A stretch of DNA of 64,000 nt, from assembly GCF_013912065.1 (NCBI RefSeq), contig NZ_JACESA010000012.1, forward strand, positions 47,846 through 111,845, given 5' to 3'. The notes under the pieces are model-generated. The model was not told the DNA's origin and did no database searches. It saw only the letters and a program-made list of their open reading frames with translations. Shown piece by piece: positions 59,103-64,000 of this stretch (position 1 is the first letter of the stretch; each line of letters opens with the position of its first letter). Source of the DNA: Brevundimonas sp. (lineage in GTDB: Bacteria; Pseudomonadota; Alphaproteobacteria; Caulobacterales; Caulobacteraceae). Made by a program: the position numbers and the translations under genes.

Positions 59103-60074
59103 TCAGGGGGTCAGCCGGGACAGCCAGTGCATCAGGTTCAGCGCGAACTGCTGGTCGTCGTGGCCTTCGGTGTTCAGACCGAACCGAAAGGGTTCCCGGT
59201 CCGGCTGGTCGGGAAACCCGACGACCTGGGCTGTCAGCATTCCGGCCTCGCCCAGCACTACGACGCGTCCGTCGCCAAATGGCATGGCCAATCCTTGGGC
59301 CGGCAGAGCAGGACGCGTCAACTCGTCCATAACGGTCTGAGGGTTCTCGCCGGCTCGTAGACGGCTGCGGATTGTCTGCAGCGTCTCCAGATCCGGCGCC
59401 TCGACCGCGTCATCGCTAAGGGCCATCAGAACGGTCGCCTCCGCCGGCCCCTTCAAGGACTGCCCGGTGAAACTTCGAACCCGCGCCACGCCTTCAGCAT
59501 CGTTCCGGCCCGCGATGATGGGATGATCAGCAAGCGCCTCCCGCGGAAAATTCAGGTTGCCGGTGACCTCGGTCCCGGCCCGCTGTACCGCGTAACCCTT
59601 GCCCATCACGACGCCAAACCGAGCGGCCAGGGCCTCTGCGGCGGCGCCGTGGGGAGCATGGTCGGCCGCTAGCAACAGGGAGCCCCCGTGCTCCACCCAC
59701 GACGCCACGGCCTCGATCTCGGACGCGTCGAGGGCGGAGGCGCGTGCGTCCTCGTCAGGGCTAGCGGGATTGGAAATCACCAGAACGGCGACACCCTCCA
59801 GCGCGCCGGGTCGGTCCAGCCGCCCCCGCCCCGCGTCCACCCGATAACCATCGGCGCGCATCAGCGCCGCGAAGCCTGCATAGCGTCCATCGATGGTCTG
59901 GACGCTTCCATGCGCTTCGTCGACACGGACCAGCGGCCCTTCGCCCGAATAGGCTGGCGCGGCGACGCGAGGACGCCAATCCGTGTCGCCGACCTGTTCC
60001 TGCGCCTTAGCCGGGACCGCCGCCAATACGGCCAGCAACCCGAAGCTCCATAGGACGGTGCGCAGCACAGACAT
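59103..60074 (-). CDS. Exported DUF4350-like protein
   Basis: The 323-residue product has a signal peptide (VLWSFGLLAVLAAVPAKAQ). The domain that follows has a GATase-like fold: VLVISNPASPDEDARAS, EIEAVASWVEHGGSLLLAAD and FGDGRVVVLGEAGMLTAQ, patterns of DUF4350 proteins. The role is unknown. It begins 4 bp after fghA, so it is cotranscribed with formaldehyde-detoxification genes. Periplasmic localisation expected. Confidence 0.75.
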   Translation of the reverse strand: MSVLRTVLWSFGLLAVLAAVPAKAQEQVGDTDWRPRVAAPAYSGEGPLVRVDEAHGSVQTIDGRYAGFAALMRADGYRVDAGRGRLDRPGALEGVAVLVISNPASPDEDARASALDASEIEAVASWVEHGGSLLLAADHAPHGAAAEALAARFGVVMGKGYAVQRAGTEVTGNLNFPREALADHPIIAGRNDAEGVARVRSFTGQSLKGPAEATVLMALSDDAVEAPDLETLQTIRSRLRAGENPQTVMDELTRPALPAQGLAMPFGDGRVVVLGEAGMLTAQVVGFPDQPDREPFRFGLNTEGHDDQQFALNLMHWLSRLTP

Positions 60075-60078
60075 CTCG

Positions 60079-60927
60079 TTACCTTTTCAATCGCTCGGCG
60101 TGGAAGGCCACGTGGTCGGCGATGAAGCTGGTCATGAAGAAATAGGAGTGGTCGTAACCGGACTGCATGCGGAGGGTGAGCGTCTGGCCCGCCGCATCGG
60201 CGGCCGCCTTCAGCAGTTCGGGCTTCAGTTGGTCGGTCAGGAAACTGTCGGCGTCGCCCTGGTCGATCAGGATGTCGTCGTAGACGCCGCGCGCCGCGCC
60301 GGCCGCGATCAGTTTGGCGGCGTCGTGGCGGTCCCAGGCGGCGCGGTCCTCGCCCAGATAGGCGGTGAAGGCTTTTTCGCCCCAGGCGCATCGGGTCGGC
60401 GAGCAGATCGGGGCGAAGGCCGAGACCGAGCGGAACAGTTCAGGGTGGTTCAGGGCCAGGGTCAAGGCGCCGTGGCCGCCCATCGAATGGCCAGAGATCG
60501 AGCGCGCGCCCGTGGTCGGGAATTCGGCGTCGATCAGGGCGATGAGTTCCTGCGTGACGTAGGATTCCATGCGGAAATGCGGCGCCCATGGCGCTTGGGT
60601 CGCATCGACATAGAAGCCCGCGCCCTGGCCCAGGTCATAGGCAGGGTCGTCGGCCACGCCCTTTCCCTCAAGATCAGGGCCGCGCGGCGAGGTGTCGGGC
60701 GCCACGACGATGACGCCCTGCTCGGCCGCGGCGCGATAGACGCCGGCCTTGGTGGTGAAGTTGTCCTCGGTGCAGGTCAGGCCGCTAAGCCAGATCAGCA
60801 CCGGGAACGGCCCCTCCCCGCCGGGAACGAAGACCGACAGGGTCATGACCGTCCCGGTCGTCGCGCTGTCGTGTTTCAGATAGCGAAGCGTCCCGCCCTG
60901 CACGACATGGGTCTTCGTCGTTTCCAT
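60079..60927 (-). CDS. fghA: S-formylglutathione hydrolase
   Basis: A 282-residue esterase-D-type serine hydrolase that turns S-formylglutathione into formate and glutathione, the step after FrmA. LIWLSGLTCTEDNFTTKAG opens it, and the nucleophile is in SISGHSMGGHGALTLAL. YDHSYFFMTSFIADHVAFHA carries the catalytic histidine. It overlaps the upstream VOC stop by 1 nt and is followed 4 bp later by the DUF4350 gene. Confidence 0.96.
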   Translation of the reverse strand: METTKTHVVQGGTLRYLKHDSATTGTVMTLSVFVPGGEGPFPVLIWLSGLTCTEDNFTTKAGVYRAAAEQGVIVVAPDTSPRGPDLEGKGVADDPAYDLGQGAGFYVDATQAPWAPHFRMESYVTQELIALIDAEFPTTGARSISGHSMGGHGALTLALNHPELFRSVSAFAPICSPTRCAWGEKAFTAYLGEDRAAWDRHDAAKLIAAGAARGVYDDILIDQGDADSFLTDQLKPELLKAAADAAGQTLTLRMQSGYDHSYFFMTSFIADHVAFHAERLKR

Positions 60928-61310
60928 CAGCCGACCCGGTGCATGGCGCAGATCTTGTTGCCCGAAGGATCACGCAGATAGGCCAGGTACAGGGCGCCGA
61001 AGGCGCCGTTGCGCAGGCCGGGCGGGTCCTCGATCGAGGCGCCGCCGGCCTCGACGCCCGCCGCGTGGAAGGCGTCGACCATGGCCGTGTCCTTGGCGGC
61101 GAAGCCGATGGTGCCGCCGTTGGCGTGGCAGGCGGGATCGCCGTCGATGGGCTTGCCGACGGCGAAGGCGCCATGGGCCGTGCGCCACCAGTACCGCCCC
61201 TTGGGATCCGGGCCCTGGGCCGGACCGAGCCCCAGGGCGCCGAGGGCCGCATCATAGAATTTGCGCGACGCCTCGATGTCGTTCGCGCCGACGGTGACGT
61301 GGGTGAACAT
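60927..61310 (-). CDS. VOC-superfamily protein in the frm operon
   Basis: A 127-residue glyoxalase-like protein: MFTHVTVGANDIEASRKFYD, WWRTAHGAFAVGKP and ALYLAYLRDPSGNKICAMHR. It lies between frmA and fghA and its TGA overlaps the fghA ATG, so it is translated with them. A role in handling a glutathione adduct is an inference. AGAGGAGAG precedes ATG 61310. Confidence 0.9.
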   Translation of the reverse strand: MFTHVTVGANDIEASRKFYDAALGALGLGPAQGPDPKGRYWWRTAHGAFAVGKPIDGDPACHANGGTIGFAAKDTAMVDAFHAAGVEAGGASIEDPPGLRNGAFGALYLAYLRDPSGNKICAMHRVG

Positions 61311-61327
61311 GCGTCTCTCCTCTGTTT

Positions 61328-62434
61328 TTAGAAGACCACCACCGAGCGAATGCTCTCGCCGGCGTGCATCAGGTCGAAGGCCTTGTTGATGTCTTCCAGA
61401 CCGAAGGTGTGGGTGATCATCGGATCGATCTCGATCTTGCCGTCCATATACCAGTCGACGATCCGGGGCGTGTCGGTGCGTCCGCGCGCGCCGCCGAAGG
61501 CCGAACCGCGCCAGACGCGGCCCGTGACCAGCTGGAACGGGCGGGTGGCGATCTCCTTGCCGGCCTCGGCGACGCCGATGACGATGCTCTCGCCCCAGCC
61601 GCGGTGGCAGGCTTCCAGCGCCTGGCGCATGACCGTGGTGTTGCCGGTGCAGTCGAAGGTGTAGTCGGCGCCGCCGCCGGTCATCTCGACCAGATTCGCC
61701 ACCACATCCGAAACATTCTTCGGATTGACGAAATGGGTCATGCCGAAGCGACGGCCCCATTCTTCCTTCGCAGGGTTCAGGTCCACGCCGACGATCATGT
61801 CGGCGCCGACCATCTTCAGCCCCTGGATGACGTTCAGGCCGATGCCGCCCAGGCCGAAGACGACGCAGTTGGCGCCGGGCTCGACCTTGGCCGTATTGAC
61901 CACCGCGCCCACGCCGGTGGTCACGCCGCAACCGACGTAGCAGGCCTTGTCGAACGGCGCGTCCTTGCGGATCTTGGCCAGGGCGATCTCGGGCAGGACG
62001 GTGAAGTTCGAGAAGGTCGAACAGCCCATATAATGGGCGATGGCCTGGCCCTTGTAGCTGAAGCGGCTGGTGCCGTCCGGCATCAGACCCTTGCCCTGCG
62101 TGCCGCGAATGGCGGTGCACAGATTGGTCTTGCGGCTGAGGCACGACTTACACTGGCGGCATTCCGGCGTGTACAGCGGGATGACGTGATCCCCGACCGC
62201 GACCGAGGTCACGCCCGGCCCCACCTCGACCACCACGCCCGCGCCCTCATGGCCCAGGATCGACGGGAAGACGCCCTCGGAGTCGAGGCCGTCCAGCGTA
62301 TAGGCGTCGGTGTGGCAGATGCCGGTCGCCTTGATCTCGACCAGCACCTCGCCGGCGCGCGGCCCCTCCAGATCGACCTCGACGATCTCGAGCGGACGTT
62401 TGGCCTCGAAGGCGACGGCGGCGCGGGTCTTCAT
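61328..62434 (-). CDS. frmA: S-(hydroxymethyl)glutathione dehydrogenase (class III ADH)
   Basis: A 368-residue zinc dehydrogenase that oxidises the formaldehyde-glutathione adduct with NAD. It can also reduce S-nitrosoglutathione. [17 protein letters not shown] and GHEGAGVV hold catalytic zinc ligands, [15 protein letters not shown] the structural zinc cysteines, and [14 protein letters not shown] the NAD loop. It heads the operon frmA-VOC-fghA-DUF4350-74 aa. No frmR gene is adjacent; the 219-bp upstream gap is shared with the divergent sirtuin gene. Confidence 0.97.
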   Translation of the reverse strand: MKTRAAVAFEAKRPLEIVEVDLEGPRAGEVLVEIKATGICHTDAYTLDGLDSEGVFPSILGHEGAGVVVEVGPGVTSVAVGDHVIPLYTPECRQCKSCLSRKTNLCTAIRGTQGKGLMPDGTSRFSYKGQAIAHYMGCSTFSNFTVLPEIALAKIRKDAPFDKACYVGCGVTTGVGAVVNTAKVEPGANCVVFGLGGIGLNVIQGLKMVGADMIVGVDLNPAKEEWGRRFGMTHFVNPKNVSDVVANLVEMTGGGADYTFDCTGNTTVMRQALEACHRGWGESIVIGVAEAGKEIATRPFQLVTGRVWRGSAFGGARGRTDTPRIVDWYMDGKIEIDPMITHTFGLEDINKAFDLMHAGESIRSVVVF

Positions 62435-62653
62435 GGCGGGGGCTCCTTTGGTTGAAGCCTGTTTGTCACGAGGGGCGCCGAAGACGCCAGCCCGCTCCGC
62501 CCTGATGGCGTCAGATTTTTTGAGTGCACTTTAGGCAAGCCCGATCTGACGCCGCTCTCGCAGGAGCCGTGAAGAGCCCGTGACCGATAGAGGAAGGCTA
62601 CGTCAAAAGAGGTCGCATGCTGACCGCCGAGGAGAGACGGGCTAACCAGGATC

Positions 62654-63364
62654 ATGGCTCATCGAAACCTCGTCATCCTGACCGGCGCCGGCATATCGGC
62701 CGAGTCCGGCGTGCCCACTTTTCGCGCCGACGACGGCCTGTGGTGCGGGCACAGGGTCGAGGATGTGGCGACGCCCGAGGGCTATGCCGCCGATCCGGCC
62801 CTGGTGCAGGACTTCTACAATCTGCGACGGCGGCAGCTGGCCCAGGTCGCGCCCAACGCCGCCCACCGGGCCCTCGCCGATCTGGCGGCGCGCTGGGACG
62901 GGGATTTTCTGCTGGTGACGCAGAACGTCGACGACCTTCATGACCGGGCGCACCGCGAAATCCCGCCGGCCGCCGGTTTCCAACTGATCCATATGCACGG
63001 CGAACTGCTGAAGGCGCGCTGCACCCGCTCGCATGTCGTGGTCGACTGGCCCGGCGACATGGCGGCGGACGAGGCCTCGCCCCATCACCCGCAAGGGCGG
63101 ATGCGGCCCCATATCGTCTGGTTCGGTGAGATGCCGCTGGCCATGGAGCGGATCGAACAGGCCCTGGCGCGCTGCGACCTGTTCGTCTCGATCGGCACCT
63201 CGGGCGCGGTCTATCCGGCCGCCGGATTCGTCCAGTCGGCGCGCTATGCCGGTGCGCGGACGGTGGAGATCAATCTGGAGCCGACGCAAGGCGCGCGGCT
63301 GTTCGACGAAGGCGTCTATGGCCCAGCGACCGAGGCCGTGCCGGCCTTCTTCGACGCCCTCTAG
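62654..63364 (+). CDS. cobB: Sir2-family NAD-dependent deacylase without the zinc cysteines
   Basis: A 236-residue sirtuin. TGAGISAESGVPTFRADDGL binds NAD, TQNVDDLHDRAH is the catalytic core, HMHGELLKARCTRSH holds the catalytic His, and MRPHIVWFGEMPLAM and SIGTSGAVYPAAGF follow. The zinc module normally carries four cysteines. Here only one (C in ARCTRSH) remains and the others are replaced in ASPHHPQGRMRPH. The enzyme likely removes acyl groups from lysines. It is divergent from frmA. Confidence 0.88.
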   Translation: MAHRNLVILTGAGISAESGVPTFRADDGLWCGHRVEDVATPEGYAADPALVQDFYNLRRRQLAQVAPNAAHRALADLAARWDGDFLLVTQNVDDLHDRAHREIPPAAGFQLIHMHGELLKARCTRSHVVVDWPGDMAADEASPHHPQGRMRPHIVWFGEMPLAMERIEQALARCDLFVSIGTSGAVYPAAGFVQSARYAGARTVEINLEPTQGARLFDEGVYGPATEAVPAFFDAL

Positions 63365-63371
63365 ACACGAA

Positions 63372-63401
63372 AACGGCGGCCGCTGCGAAGCGGCCGCCGT
63401 T
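63372..63401. terminator. Terminator between sirtuin and OmpA-family genes
   Basis: A perfect 13-bp stem AACGGCGGCCGCT / AGCGGCCGCCGTT with GCGA loop. On the minus strand it is followed by TTTCG, serving the OmpA-family gene; on the plus strand the tail is weak. Confidence 0.85.
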
Positions 63402-63421
63402 CTGTCGTCCGTCCCTGTCGA

Positions 63422-63973
63422 TCAGGCCAGGACGACGATCGTCACGCGGCGGTTCTGCGACCGGCCTTCCGGCGTGTCGTTCGACGCCACCGGCTCTTCC
63501 GGGCCGTAGGAGATGGTCGCCATCCGGTTCAGGGCCACGCCCTGACGGTTCAGGAAGCGACGCACGGCCTCGGCGCGCTGCTCGCCCAGTTGATTGTTGT
63601 ATTCGACCGGGCCGGTCGCGTCCGTATAGCCCTGGATTTCCAGATAGACGTTCTTGTTCTCGCCCTGCAGGCGCTGGGCGAACTGGGCCAGCCGCTGCTC
63701 GGCCTCCGGCGACAGGGCCGACGCGTCGGTCGGGAACTTCACCGAATCGTCCGACAGGACGACCTGATAGAGGAACTTGCCCTCGGCCAGCTTGTGGGCG
63801 TCGTTGGCCCGTTGAAGCGCCTGTCCGGCGGTGCCCTCGACCTGGGTCACGCGGTTGTCCACCACCTCGACCTGGTCACGCACGAAACGATGGCTGGCGC
63901 AGCCGCTGGCTGCGAGACCAAGGGCGATCAGCGCCCCGCCGACCATCGCCGTCCTGAGTTTCGATCTGATCAA
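63422..63973 (-). CDS. OmpA-family outer-membrane lipoprotein
   Basis: A 183-residue lipoprotein. Signal MVGGALIALGLAASGC with lipobox AASGC leads to a coiled segment (VRDQVEVVDNRVTQVEGTAG). The C-terminal OmpA domain has LEIQGYTDATGPVEYNNQLG and RRFLNRQGVALNRMATISYG, followed by NRRVTIVVLA, and binds peptidoglycan. Unlike Pal it has a long coiled spacer. It begins 26 bp from the window end. Confidence 0.93.
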   Translation of the reverse strand: MIRSKLRTAMVGGALIALGLAASGCASHRFVRDQVEVVDNRVTQVEGTAGQALQRANDAHKLAEGKFLYQVVLSDDSVKFPTDASALSPEAEQRLAQFAQRLQGENKNVYLEIQGYTDATGPVEYNNQLGEQRAEAVRRFLNRQGVALNRMATISYGPEEPVASNDTPEGRSQNRRVTIVVLA

Positions 63974-64000
63974 GTCATGTCTCCTTCTTGCTGGGGCGCC

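Overview
The window is GC-rich alphaproteobacterial chromosome, most like Caulobacteraceae (Brevundimonas or a close relative). Three things point there: a PAS/GEDEF/EAL protein resembling Caulobacter PdeA, an alphaproteobacterial cta gene cluster with a very small CoxF-like gene, and many families typical of Caulobacterales (DUF4908, DUF1800/DUF1501, PadR-DUF1700-DUF2807). Genes are tightly packed, often with 1-4 nt overlaps. I see no rRNA or tRNA gene, prophage, insertion sequence or CRISPR array. Most of the window is core chromosome; the novelty lies in small genes, unusual pairings and non-coding structure.

Layout. 1-11.6 kb: the end of a ParD-like antitoxin followed by a small membrane protein instead of a toxin, DUF72, an alcohol dehydrogenase, PhaB-like reductase, DUF4908, GloB, a methyltransferase, a SixA-DUF952-PyrD operon, a membrane hybrid histidine kinase, an orphan Vsr endonuclease, peroxiredoxin, YqgE and a MarR regulator. 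11.6-25 kb: solo CheW behind an AT-richer gap, a beta-barrel porin, a PP2C-Ser/Thr kinase fusion with a TetR gene, a PdeA-like c-di-GMP phosphodiesterase, GNAT, the DUF1800-DUF1501 pair, cold-shock protein, and a 406-residue unknown. 23.9-31.9 kb (minus strand): cytochrome aa3 oxidase genes ctaC-ctaD-ctaB-coxF-like-ctaG-ctaE-DUF983-surf1-M16 peptidase. Divergent from it is padR-DUF1700-DUF2807, then a 117-bp palindromic repeat and a cluster of TTGCAC motifs before ubiA.

35-47 kb: a lipoprotein, alpha/beta hydrolase, an XRE regulator-membrane protein pair with an operator-like region, fatty acid desaturase with an ETF-beta-type lysine methyltransferase, a four-EF-hand protein, PfpI, a zinc metallopeptidase, phosphoglucomutase, DEAD-box helicase and a FadL-type porin. 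47-64 kb: map, radC, GNAT, then bolA-aldo/keto reductase-grxD-thioesterase; two related lipoprotein genes flanking an Old Yellow Enzyme and an MHYT-GGDEF-EAL protein; rpsD, sodB; a formaldehyde-detoxification operon (frmA-VOC-fghA-DUF4350-74 aa unknown); a sirtuin lacking the usual zinc cysteines; and an OmpA-family lipoprotein.

How genes work together: the cta block encodes subunits I-III plus heme A and copper assembly factors of one terminal oxidase. ubiA supplies the quinone used by respiration and by PyrD. frmA and fghA convert S-hydroxymethylglutathione to formate. bolA and grxD products are known Fe-S cluster partners. The two GGDEF/EAL proteins act on c-di-GMP. The best candidates for undescribed biology are the ParD plus small membrane protein arrangement, the paralogous lipoproteins with their 38-residue companion, the 406-residue protein, the EF-hand protein and the operator-like repeats.
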